63,822 nt of DNA from Actinobacteria bacterium UBA6100 (GTDB lineage: Bacteria > Actinomycetota > Coriobacteriia > Anaerosomatales > Anaerosomataceae). Location of the stretch: contig DIWS01000008.1 of NCBI GenBank assembly GCA_002423585.1, forward strand, positions 227 through 64,048, written 5' to 3'. The position numbers and the translations under genes were made by a program. Shown here one piece after another: positions 18,565 through 26,660 of the stretch. Position 1 is the stretch's first letter; each line of letters starts with the position of its first letter. Under the pieces are notes generated by a model that saw only the letters and a program-made list of their open reading frames with translations, did not search any database and was not told where the DNA came from.

Positions 18565-19468
18565 CGAGCGCCTCCTTCGCAGTGATCGGGATGAAGCCGG
18601 CGTCACGCACGATCACGTCCTGGACCTCGGGCGACAGCACGTACTCGATGTAACTCGCCGCCGCATCGCTGATCTCGCCCTTCGTGAAGAAGTGCAGGAT
18701 GCGCTGGACCGGATAGTCTCCCGACACCACGCTCGCCTCCGACGGCGCCACGCCGTCGATCGCGACGGCCTTCACCTCATCGGTCACGAATCCGAGCGAT
18801 ATATAGCCGACAGCGCCCTCCACCTCGGCCACCACGGCGCGCACCTGACCGGTTCCCGGCAACACCACGGCGCCGCGGTCGAACTGCGCGTCGTCCATGA
18901 TGATCTTGGAGAACGCCTCGCGCGTGCCCGAGGCCTCGTCGCGATTCACCAGACCGATCTCGAGATCCGGCCCCCCGACCTGGCTCCAGTTCGTGATGAC
19001 GCCCGCGAAGATCGCGCGGACCTGCATCGTCGTGAGCGAGTCGACCGGATTGTCCGGATTCACTATGACCGCGATCGCATCGTAGGCCACCGGCGTGTCC
19101 GTCAGCCCGAGGTCGAGCTCGGCGTCCTTGAGTTCGCGCGATGACGTCCCGATGTCGGAGGAGCCCTTCGTGACGCTCTCGATCCCCGCGGACGATCCCA
19201 TGCCCGAGACAAGTACGGAAGTACCCTCGTGCAGCTCACCGTACATCTCGCCCGAGACCTCGGAGATGGGCAGGAGCGTCGTGGAGCCGGTGACGATCAC
19301 CTCGATGCGCTCGGAACCGCCGGTGCATCCGGCAAGCGAAAGTGAGATGACTGCCGCCAGGGCGATCAGAGAATGACGGAGAGCGCGCCGTGCCGCCCGG
19401 TCTGGCCGTCGGCGCGGTGCGAGAAGAAGCGATCGGTGTTGTGCGCAGTGCAGATACCCAGATGCCAC
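18557..19468 (-). CDS. pstS: Phosphate-binding lipoprotein PstS
   Basis: Extracellular phosphate-binding subunit anchored by a lipid. The hydrophobic stretch LIALAAVISLSLAGC ends in a lipobox (C48 of the longest form). The body has the phosphate-binding patterns GSTTLLPI, ASGTREAF and SSAGIESV. The start is a problem: the only ATG/GTG/TTG before the signal is GTG 19466-19468 (GGAAGG upstream). That gives a 33-residue arginine-rich leader and a 103-nt overlap with pgeF. A CTG directly before ATC of the signal is a less likely alternative. Mature length is normal. Confidence 0.92.
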   Translation of the reverse strand: MASGYLHCAQHRSLLLAPRRRPDRAARRALRHSLIALAAVISLSLAGCTGGSERIEVIVTGSTTLLPISEVSGEMYGELHEGTSVLVSGMGSSAGIESVTKGSSDIGTSSRELKDAELDLGLTDTPVAYDAIAVIVNPDNPVDSLTTMQVRAIFAGVITNWSQVGGPDLEIGLVNRDEASGTREAFSKIIMDDAQFDRGAVVLPGTGQVRAVVAEVEGAVGYISLGFVTDEVKAVAIDGVAPSEASVVSGDYPVQRILHFFTKGEISDAAASYIEYVLSPEVQDVIVRDAGFIPITAKEALGD

Positions 19469-20160
19469 TGGCGACCTTCCGGGACTCCTGATCGCTTGAG
19501 GTCCGCTGCTACGACCGCCCCCAGATCAAGATGGGCGGAGGCCGCGGTAATCGTAACAAAGCGGTTATCGAAATGCGACACGCATTCGGGACCCACTTCG
19601 TAACAACACGGGCCGATGTGCGGACCGATGAAGGCCGTGAGGTCATCCGGGCCGGGAAGATCCGCCAGAATGTGAGCCGCCTTCCCGACGATGCCGGCGG
19701 CCGCTCCTCTCCATCCGGCATGCACCACCGCCACCGCGGGCACGCCAGGCCGCGCGAGCACCACCGGCACGCAGTCGGCGAACATGAGCAGGAGCGGCAC
19801 CCCCCGCTCGCGCGTCCAGAGACCGTCAGCGCCCGCCACGGGCGGTACGCCAGCCGCAACGCCGGAGCCGGAGCCCGAGAGAGCGGACGTCGCTTCAAGC
19901 ACCAGCGCTCCATGGACCTGCTCGGCGGTGGTGAGGCGGTCGCGAAGCATTCCGATGCCGATGCTCTCCATGAGCAGATCGCGATTGCGGTCCACGCAGG
20001 CCGGGTCGTCTCCGACGTGGCCCGCCAGATCGAGCGAAGCATACGGCGGCGCGCTCACGCCGCCTCCCCGCTCGGAGAACGCGATACCGATGCCCGACTC
20101 CATGAAGAGCGACGGCACCGTGTGTATCGTGATGCCGTCACGTTCGACCCGCTCGAACAT
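19366..20160 (-). CDS. pgeF: PgeF/YfiH-family multicopper-oxidase-fold purine nucleosidase / peptidoglycan editing factor
   Basis: The family corrects peptidoglycan precursors with a misplaced serine in E. coli and has purine nucleoside phosphorylase/deaminase activity in other members. Metal ligands H83 (AEQVHG), C130 (FADC) and H147 (HAGWRG) are all present. IGPHIGPCCYEVG and a C-terminal THNTDRFFSHR-like stretch are typical. The ATG at 20158-20160 gives 264 aa with GGGAG upstream. The frame is open to 20214. It is normally next to yggS, but here pstSCAB-phoU intervenes. The 3' end overlaps pstS by 103 nt. Confidence 0.93.
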   Translation of the reverse strand: MFERVERDGITIHTVPSLFMESGIGIAFSERGGGVSAPPYASLDLAGHVGDDPACVDRNRDLLMESIGIGMLRDRLTTAEQVHGALVLEATSALSGSGSGVAAGVPPVAGADGLWTRERGVPLLLMFADCVPVVLARPGVPAVAVVHAGWRGAAAGIVGKAAHILADLPGPDDLTAFIGPHIGPCCYEVGPECVSHFDNRFVTITAASAHLDLGAVVAADLKRSGVPEGRQWHLGICTAHNTDRFFSHRADGQTGRHGALSVIL

Positions 20161-20344
20161 CTCGCTCCCTTTCGCCCGCTCCAAAACACACAATCCGCAC
20201 GGATCCGATCCCATGCATCGAGTGGCGCCTGCCGCTGGTCAACTTCCTGCGCATGCGTCACACTCCAAGACAGCGGTCAGCATGCTCCAGAGCTGCCGCG
20301 ACACTGATGCTACATGACTGCTAGCCGAAGGGGGGTGACGCATA

Positions 20345-20857
20345 ATGAAGCGGTCATACTCGTTCAAGGCCGCGCTCGCAGTGGGTGCCATGACGCTCGT
20401 GAGCGCGGTCCCGGCTCTGGCACAGGAGTACTCCTACGACTACAGCACGAGCGACCCCGCAGCTGCCGGCGTCATATGTGGAGTGTACGGATGCCTCGGC
20501 CTGTTCGGGATCCTGAGCCTGGTCTTCTGGATCTGGATGCTCATCGACCTGTTCGCCCGCCAGGAGCACGAGTTCCCCAACTCCACGGGCAACAGCAAGA
20601 CGACCTGGATGATCATCATGTTCGCGTCGTGGATCCTCGGCGCCGCCCTGATCGCCGCGATCGTCTACTACTTCATGATCTTCAAGAAGGTCAAGCGCGG
20701 TTCCGGTGGCGCACAGCCCCCCGCGGCCGGCATGCCCGGTGGCTACCAGCCGCCGATGGCACCGCCTGCGGCACCGCCGATGGCACCTCCGGCGCCCCCG
20801 GCACCCCCGGCGGCTCCACCAGCACCGCCTGCACCACCTGCGCCTCCGATCGGCTAG
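20345..20857 (+). CDS. Secreted or membrane PLDc_N-like protein with an alanine/proline tail
   Basis: A 170-aa protein with a signal peptide (cleavage after about residue 26, PALAQ). Two membrane helices (about 40-68 and 85-112) separated by the FARQEHEFPNS stretch follow, the pattern of the phospholipase D nuclease N-terminal (PLDc_N) domain without any nuclease. The last 45 residues are almost only P, A, M and G with repeated APP triplets. The ATG is about 10 nt after AAGGGGGG. It stands alone on the plus strand between ftsZ and pgeF. Function unknown, possibly envelope-associated. Confidence 0.8.
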   Translation: MKRSYSFKAALAVGAMTLVSAVPALAQEYSYDYSTSDPAAAGVICGVYGCLGLFGILSLVFWIWMLIDLFARQEHEFPNSTGNSKTTWMIIMFASWILGAALIAAIVYYFMIFKKVKRGSGGAQPPAAGMPGGYQPPMAPPAAPPMAPPAPPAPPAAPPAPPAPPAPPIG

Positions 20858-20880
20858 CAAGCCACCGAGGCGCATGCACG

Positions 20881-20912
20881 CGAAGGCCCGCCACGCCCGT
20901 GGCGGGCCTTCG
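20881..20912 (+). terminator. Intrinsic terminator after the PLDc_N-like gene, possibly bidirectional
   Basis: A perfect 14-bp stem, CGAAGGCCCGCCAC with GTGGCGGGCCTTCG, around GCCC. It lies 23 nt after the plus-strand stop and 130 nt beyond the convergent ftsZ end, so it may stop transcripts from both sides. The T tract is short (TTCGTCGT). Confidence 0.75.
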
Positions 20913-21042
20913 TCGTCCGGCGGGCGGATCGGTCAGCGCTCACATGGCCGGTCCCGTAACGCACTGCTGCCGTGTGATGAGCGCCCAGACTCGTCACACG
21001 GCAGCATGTCTGCAAAGCGGCGCACAGGCCGCTCGTCTCCAA

Positions 21043-22134
21043 CTAGAAGGTGCGCTTCTTGAGGAACGCCGGGATGTCGAGGTCGTCTTCGGCGACCGCG
21101 CTCGGCATCTCGAAGGTCGGGATGCGCGGACCGTCGTCGTCCATGGTCGTCGTCGATTCGAACTCCATCGTCTCCTGGCGACGCTTGCCGCCGAATCCCG
21201 TCGCGATGACCGTCACCCGGATCTGATCCATCATGGAGTCGTCGATCACAGCACCGAAGATGATGTTGGCGTCCGGATGCGCTGCCGCCTGGACCACTTC
21301 AGCGGCCTCGTTGACCTCGAACAGGCCGAGGTCGCTGCCACCTGAGATCGACAGCAGGACGCCGTTGGCGCCTTCGATGCTGGACTCCAGGAGGGGGCTG
21401 GCGATCGCGGCCTTGGCCGCCTCGTTGGCGCGACTGTCACCCGTGGCCACACCGATACCCATGAGAGCCGTGCCGGCTTCCTTCATGATCGTGCGGACAT
21501 CGGCGAAGTCCAGGTTGATCAGCCCGGGAACGGTGATGAGATCCGTGATGCCCTGGCAGCCCTGGCGCAGCACGTCATCGGCGATCCGGAACGCATCGAG
21601 GATCGAGGTCTTCTTCTCGGCGACCTGCAGCAAGCGGTCGTTGGGGATGATGATCAGCGTGTCCACGTGCTCCTTGAGGCGCTTGATGCCCTCCTCGGCC
21701 TGTATGGCCCGCTTGCGGCCTTCGAAAGCGAACGGCCGCGTGACGACAGCGACCGTGAGTGCCCCGATCTCCTCTTTCGCGATCTCCGCGATGACCGGAG
21801 CGCCGCCTGTGCCGGTGCCGCCTCCCTGGCCCGCGGTGATGAAGACCATGTCAGCGCCCTGGAGCGCCTCTTTGATCTCGGCCCGGTTCTCCTCAGCGGC
21901 CTGGTGGCCCACATCGGGGTCCGCGCCGGCGCCGAGGCCCTTCGTCAGACCCACGCCGATGTGCACCTTGTAGTCCGCATCAGACATCAGCAAGGCCTGC
22001 GCATCGGTGTTCACTGCGATGAACTCGACGCCCTTGACCCCCGCTTCGACCATCCGGTTGACGGCATTCGTGCCGCCGCCCCCAACGCCCACTACCTTGA
22101 TGACCGCGAGGTAATTGGCTCCTGTCTCAAGCAT
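21043..22134 (-). CDS. ftsZ: Cell division GTPase FtsZ
   Basis: Tubulin-like GTPase forming the Z ring. The tubulin signature GGGTGTG is at residues 104-110, with the N-terminal GVGGGG loop at 16-21. The T7 synergy region NLDFADV is present. The C-terminal conserved peptide DLDIPAFLKKRTF binds SepF. The ATG at 22132-22134 (AGGAGG 7 nt upstream) gives 363 aa. The frame is open to 22164. It is separated from ftsQ by 163 nt with no ftsA. Confidence 0.98.
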   Translation of the reverse strand: MLETGANYLAVIKVVGVGGGGTNAVNRMVEAGVKGVEFIAVNTDAQALLMSDADYKVHIGVGLTKGLGAGADPDVGHQAAEENRAEIKEALQGADMVFITAGQGGGTGTGGAPVIAEIAKEEIGALTVAVVTRPFAFEGRKRAIQAEEGIKRLKEHVDTLIIIPNDRLLQVAEKKTSILDAFRIADDVLRQGCQGITDLITVPGLINLDFADVRTIMKEAGTALMGIGVATGDSRANEAAKAAIASPLLESSIEGANGVLLSISGGSDLGLFEVNEAAEVVQAAAHPDANIIFGAVIDDSMMDQIRVTVIATGFGGKRRQETMEFESTTTMDDDGPRIPTFEMPSAVAEDDLDIPAFLKKRTF

Positions 22135-22297
22135 CACATGCCTCCTGAGCTGCCCGTTCTCCAAATAGTCTAACCCTCAACTTGACGTTTACTGTGATTG
22201 GGCAAAGGTCAATCTTCACACGAACCTTATACTAAACGCAAGGGGTTTGCAACGACTTTTCTTCGACCGGGCCGCCGCCTTGCAGCAGTCACAACCG
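22135..22297 (-). promoter_or_regulatory. AT-rich ftsQ-ftsZ gap, likely carrying ftsZ promoter(s)
   Basis: A 163-nt gap markedly richer in A and T than its surroundings. It holds TTGCAA (22247-22252) with TATAAG (22226-22231) at a short 15-nt spacer, and a separate TTGACC (22207-22212) without a clear -10 partner. Dedicated ftsZ promoters at this place are known in other Gram-positive bacteria. The exact elements are uncertain. Confidence 0.4.
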
Positions 22298-23296
22298 TCA
22301 GTCGCCGAGTCCACGCGAGATCGGTCGCTCGATGTTGCGCACATCGATGAATACGACGTTCGCGCCCTGTGAGGCGAGGATGTCAGTGATCAGCACTGAC
22401 TTCTGCGACATGTTGACCGCCTCCCCCATCATGATCTCCACTCCTGAGGCAGTCAGCACTGCGGTCTCGTCCACCTTTGGAGCCGAGACGGTACGGACCG
22501 TGACACGAAGATCGTCGCTGAGGCCGGACAGGACCCTGAGAGCGTTGCGGAGCGTCTCCGATGTGCTCACCATCCCCGGTTCTGCGACGAAGTCAGTCAC
22601 ATCCCGGATCACCGGCACCGCCGTCGCGCTGCTGGCTACCGACTCGGCCAGCACGCGTCCGCCCGCCTCCACGAACCAGAATGTCGACCCGGTGTCGACC
22701 ACGGCAGCCGGCGTGCGCTCCTCCACGTCGATGCGAAGCGTTGACGGGGGCCTCCTCGAGACATCCACCGCGGCGATCCACGGGTCCGCCATCAGGTTCT
22801 CCTCGATGTGGTCCGTGTCCACACGCAGGAGCGTCGCGCCTTGCTCCACCCCGGCACGGGTGACGATCTGCTCGGCGCTGAGCTGCGTGGCGCCGACGAC
22901 ATCGATCTGCCGGATCTCGAAGAGCTGTGAGCCTGACAGGCCGGCCCAGAGCGCCCAGACCGCCAGCAGCGCGACGACGACGGCAGCCGCCCGCAGTTGC
23001 AGCGTGCGTCGCTGCTCCGCCCGCTTGCGCCTTCGCTCCGCCTGCTGGGGGCTCATCGGACGTACGGCTGGGCGCCCTGCACCGCCGGTACCCTGCGCAC
23101 GGCCGGTACCACCCGCCCTCTTGTCGTTGCTCGATCCCCGCGCGGGTGCGGGTCCACGACGCGACGATGTGCCGTCCATCTGTGTATGCGGGTGGATCGA
23201 AGCCTTTCGGCTCGTGGTCCCCGTGCCGACGTGTACCGTCTTACGCCGGGAGGAACTCGCCGACGAGCCTGACCTCCGGTGTGAGTTCGATGCCAT
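22298..23296 (-). CDS. ftsQ: Cell division protein FtsQ/DivIB
   Basis: Bitopic divisome protein bridging FtsL and the septal synthase. A cytoplasmic tail of about 100 residues rich in S, R and G precedes one membrane helix (about 102-121). A POTRA domain (126-195, FEIRQIDVVG) and the beta domain with VEERTPAAVV and the FIDVRN end segment follow. At 332 aa it is normal. The ATG at 23294-23296 has AAGGA 6 nt upstream and overlaps murB by 56 nt. The ATG at 23177-23179 lacks a ribosome site. Confidence 0.93.
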   Translation of the reverse strand: MASNSHRRSGSSASSSRRKTVHVGTGTTSRKASIHPHTQMDGTSSRRGPAPARGSSNDKRAGGTGRAQGTGGAGRPAVRPMSPQQAERRRKRAEQRRTLQLRAAAVVVALLAVWALWAGLSGSQLFEIRQIDVVGATQLSAEQIVTRAGVEQGATLLRVDTDHIEENLMADPWIAAVDVSRRPPSTLRIDVEERTPAAVVDTGSTFWFVEAGGRVLAESVASSATAVPVIRDVTDFVAEPGMVSTSETLRNALRVLSGLSDDLRVTVRTVSAPKVDETAVLTASGVEIMMGEAVNMSQKSVLITDILASQGANVVFIDVRNIERPISRGLGD

Positions 23297-24158
23297 GAGT
23301 GTCCTTGACCGCCATCTGTATCTTCCGAATGAGCCCGACCACGTCCGATGCCGTGGCGCCGCCCTCGTTCACGATGAAGTTCGCGTGGATGTCCGACACA
23401 CGTGCGCCGCCGAGCCGCGTACCCTTGAGTCCCGCCGCCTCGATCAGCCGGCCGGCCGAATCCCCCTCGGGATTCGTGAACACGCTGCCGGCACACGGCT
23501 TGCCGAGCGGCTGCGTGGTCTTGCGGCGGTCGAGACTCTGCTCCATCTCGGACCGGATCCGCGCCCTGTCATCCTGCCTGAGCTTCAGTACGGTCTCGAC
23601 GATGACACCTCGAGCGGGCAGTCCGCTCATACGGTAGCCCCAGGCGATCTCCGAGCCTCTGAGCCGCTCGAGTCCGGAGCCCGGGATGAACAGGGTGACC
23701 GACTCGACGATCGAGTCCATCCACACGCCGCTGCTGCCCGCGTTCATCGCGAGCGCGCCGCCCACGGTGCCCGGTATGCCCACCGCGAACTCCAGGCCGC
23801 CCAACCCGCGTGAGAACGCGTCCTGGACGATGTAGGCCAGGATGCACGCGCCACCGGCCTTGATGTCCGACTCCTGTACCGAATGCGCCTTGAACTCCCG
23901 GCCGAGGGTGATCACCGCTCCCCGGTAGCCCGCATCCGACACGAGCAGGTTGGAGCCCTTGCCCACGACCGTCCACTCAATGTCCTCCTGCGAACACAGA
24001 CGCACGGTCTCCGACAGGTCCGCGATGGTATCGCAGGTCACATACAGATCGGCCGGTCCGCCGATACGGAACGTCGTGTGACGCGCCATCGGTTCGCGCT
24101 CCCGGACCTCGCCGACGAGGACCTGGCGCAACTCGGCCGCCACCTCGTGCACGCTCAC
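23241..24158 (-). CDS. murB: UDP-N-acetylenolpyruvoylglucosamine reductase
   Basis: FAD- and NADPH-dependent reductase making UDP-MurNAc. FAD-binding patterns TTFRIGGPADL (28-38) and GKGSNLLVSD (66-75) are present, as are GIPGTVGGALAMNAG and the late SVFTNPEGDSAGRLIE. The missing loop places it in the type II (Gram-positive) class. The 305-aa length is normal. The GTG start overlaps murC by 4 nt. Confidence 0.97.
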   Translation of the reverse strand: MSVHEVAAELRQVLVGEVREREPMARHTTFRIGGPADLYVTCDTIADLSETVRLCSQEDIEWTVVGKGSNLLVSDAGYRGAVITLGREFKAHSVQESDIKAGGACILAYIVQDAFSRGLGGLEFAVGIPGTVGGALAMNAGSSGVWMDSIVESVTLFIPGSGLERLRGSEIAWGYRMSGLPARGVIVETVLKLRQDDRARIRSEMEQSLDRRKTTQPLGKPCAGSVFTNPEGDSAGRLIEAAGLKGTRLGGARVSDIHANFIVNEGGATASDVVGLIRKIQMAVKDTHGIELTPEVRLVGEFLPA

Positions 24159-25549
24159 GGTGTCTCACCCAGGTTGAGTGCCCCGAGCGCGCGCACCAGC
24201 TCGGGACCGATGGTGGTCACGTCGCCCGCGCCCATCGTCATCACGAGATCGCCCGCACGGGCACGCGCGGACACATAACCCTCGATGTCTACTCGATGTG
24301 GAAAGTATGCAGCCTGTGCCCGCGGGTCGGTGATGAGCAGTGCGTCCAACACCGTCTTGCCGGAAACTCCGGGAATCGGCGCTTCTCCTGCACTGTACAC
24401 ATCCATGAGAACCACCCGATCGGCATCCCCGAAGGCGGCGCCGAAGTCCTCCCCCAACGCCTCGGTCCGCGAGTAGCGGTGCGGCTGGAAGATCACCCAT
24501 ATCCTCTCGTACCCGGCAGCGCGCGCGCCAGCGAGTGTCGCCTTCACCTCCGTGGGATGATGTGCGTAATCGTCGACCACCGTGACGCCGGCCACCTCAC
24601 CGACATGATCGAACCGCCGCCTCACACCGCCGAAGCGTCCGAGGGCCGCCGCGGCTCCTTCCACGTCCAAGCCGAGGGACCAGACCGCCGCGAGCACCCC
24701 AGTGGCGTTCACCGCCATATGCGTGCCGGGAACGGCGATCGTCACTCCGATCGCGGAGCCGTCCGGGAAGGACACCGTGAAGCGGTGCCCCCTACCCATG
24801 CGCTCAAGGTCGCCGCACAGCACATCGGCGTCATCGGCACGCCCGTAGGTGAGGACGCGGGCGGGTGAACCGGCGCGAGCGAGCGCGACGAGCCCGGGAT
24901 CGTCCGCACAGGCGATCACCGCCCCATCGGCGTCCGTCTTGCCGATGAACTCGCGGAACGTCTCCACGATCGCCTCGAAGGATCCGTAGTGGTCGAGGTG
25001 GTCCGCTTCCATGTTGGTTATCAGCGATACATGCGGCTCCATGAACAGAAACGAGCCGTCGCTCTCATCGGCCTCCACCACGAAGTAGCCGCCGCCGCCA
25101 CATCGCGCGTTCGCGCCCATGTCATTGAGCTCGCCACCGATGAGGAAGGTGGGATCTTCGCCGATAGAGTCGAGCACCATCGCGAGCATCGAACTGGTGC
25201 TGGTCTTGCCGTGGGTCCCGGCCACCGTGATCGCGACATCGTCTCCCGCGAGGTGTGCGAGCATCTTCGCCCTCGGCCACACGGGGATGCCGCGCTCCCG
25301 CGCCGCCGCAAGCTCCGGATTCGTCTCGGGGATGGCCGAGGAGACCACGACCACTTCCGGATCCCCCAGATTGGACGCGGCGTGTCCCACGTAGACCCGC
25401 ACGCCACTCTCCTCAAGCGCTGCCGCGTAGCGCGACGCCTTCAGGTCGGAACCGGTCACCACGTAGCCGCGGTCGTGAAGCACGCGGGCCAAGCCGCTCA
25501 CTCCGGCGCCGCCGATCCCGATGAAGTGTGCATACGCGGTGTGTGTCAC
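24155..25549 (-). CDS. murC: UDP-N-acetylmuramate-L-alanine ligase
   Basis: Adds L-alanine to UDP-MurNAc with ATP hydrolysis. The N-terminal nucleotide motif FIGIGGAGVSG is at 9-19, the P loop GTHGKTST at 111-118, and NMEADHLDHYG and DDYAHHPTEV further on. The GTG at 25547-25549 gives 464 aa and has AGAGGAG 7 nt upstream. An earlier GTG at 25564 is possible but would include that Shine-Dalgarno. Confidence 0.97.
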   Translation of the reverse strand: MTHTAYAHFIGIGGAGVSGLARVLHDRGYVVTGSDLKASRYAAALEESGVRVYVGHAASNLGDPEVVVVSSAIPETNPELAAARERGIPVWPRAKMLAHLAGDDVAITVAGTHGKTSTSSMLAMVLDSIGEDPTFLIGGELNDMGANARCGGGGYFVVEADESDGSFLFMEPHVSLITNMEADHLDHYGSFEAIVETFREFIGKTDADGAVIACADDPGLVALARAGSPARVLTYGRADDADVLCGDLERMGRGHRFTVSFPDGSAIGVTIAVPGTHMAVNATGVLAAVWSLGLDVEGAAAALGRFGGVRRRFDHVGEVAGVTVVDDYAHHPTEVKATLAGARAAGYERIWVIFQPHRYSRTEALGEDFGAAFGDADRVVLMDVYSAGEAPIPGVSGKTVLDALLITDPRAQAAYFPHRVDIEGYVSARARAGDLVMTMGAGDVTTIGPELVRALGALNLGETP

Positions 25550-25571
25550 CGCATCTCCTCTCACGTTCTGC

Positions 25572-26660
25572 CTACCCGAAGACGAGCGCTATGACGCGCT
25601 CGGTGGCATCCCTGCGGCCCAGAGAACCGGAGGCCGCCGCCATCGTCTCACGCAGCGAGTCGTCCTCCACAAGTGCCATCACGAGCCGCTTGAAACGATC
25701 CGTCCCAAGCTCGCTGTCGGCCACCACCGCGGCCCCTCCCGCCTCCGCGACCGCGCGTGCGTTCAGGGTCTGGTGGTCGTCCGTCGCATACGGATACGGC
25801 ACCAGCACCGCCGCGCGTCCGATCGCGGTGATCTCCGCGATCGACGTCGCACCGGCGCGCGCCACGATCACGTCGGCGGCGGCGATGGCATCGCCCATCG
25901 CGTCGATGTACTCGACCACCCGGTAGCGGGGCTCGTCTGAGCCGAGGGCACCGGCGACCCGCTCGGCCACCGAAGCGGCCTCAATCCTACCCGCCGCGTG
26001 GAGCACCTGCAACGAGGGCGCCGACATCAGAGCCCCGGCGAGGTCCACGAAAGTGTCATTGATGTGCCGTGCGCCCCGGCTTCCGCCGAATACGAGCAGC
26101 AGCGTGGCTTCCGCGTCGACCCCCAGTGCCTGGCGCCCACGCCCGCGGTCAGCCGCAAGAACCGACTCGCGCACCGGGTTGCCGGTCACGACACCGCGTT
26201 CCGGATGCGCCAGGTGCGACAGCGAGTTCTCGTACGTGACTCCGACAGCGCGCGCCCAACGCGAGAGGATTCGATTTGCCAGACCGGGGACCGAGTTCTG
26301 TTCGTGCAGCACCAGCGGGACGCGACGGAGCACCGCACCCAGGCCCACAGGCAGCGAGACGTACCCACCGAATCCGAGCACCACTTCGGCGCCCGTGCGC
26401 CGGATGAGCCGCGTGGAGCGGATCGCCGAGGCCAGGATCAGCGCACTCGATGTGATGAGCGAGAGAGGGTTGCCGCGATCGAACCCCCGTGCACGCACGG
26501 GAGTGAACGCGATGCCCGCCTCGGGAACGAGGCGCGCCTCCAGGCCGTCCGGGGTACCGACGAAGGTGACTTCATGCCCTTCGGCCACGAGTCGCGCGGC
26601 CACCGTCAGCGCCGGGTAGATGTGGCCGGCTGTCCCGCCACCACTCATCAGTACTCGCAC
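25572..26660 (-). CDS. murG: MurG: lipid II synthase (UDP-GlcNAc transferase)
   Basis: Peripheral membrane glycosyltransferase converting lipid I to lipid II. GGGTAGHIYPA at residues 7-17 and HEQNSVPG are diagnostic, as is the C-terminal donor site ARAGATSIAEI. The 362-aa length is normal. The GTG start lies 89 nt inside the end of ftsW. Confidence 0.97.
   Translation of the reverse strand: MRVLMSGGGTAGHIYPALTVAARLVAEGHEVTFVGTPDGLEARLVPEAGIAFTPVRARGFDRGNPLSLITSSALILASAIRSTRLIRRTGAEVVLGFGGYVSLPVGLGAVLRRVPLVLHEQNSVPGLANRILSRWARAVGVTYENSLSHLAHPERGVVTGNPVRESVLAADRGRGRQALGVDAEATLLLVFGGSRGARHINDTFVDLAGALMSAPSLQVLHAAGRIEAASVAERVAGALGSDEPRYRVVEYIDAMGDAIAAADVIVARAGATSIAEITAIGRAAVLVPYPYATDDHQTLNARAVAEAGGAAVVADSELGTDRFKRLVMALVEDDSLRETMAAASGSLGRRDATERVIALVFG

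Noticed and set aside
20161..20344. Promoter TTGACC near 20240 for pgeF
   Set aside because: TTGACC has no -10 at 16-18 nt, so I did not list it. The 184-nt gap shows no other clear signal.
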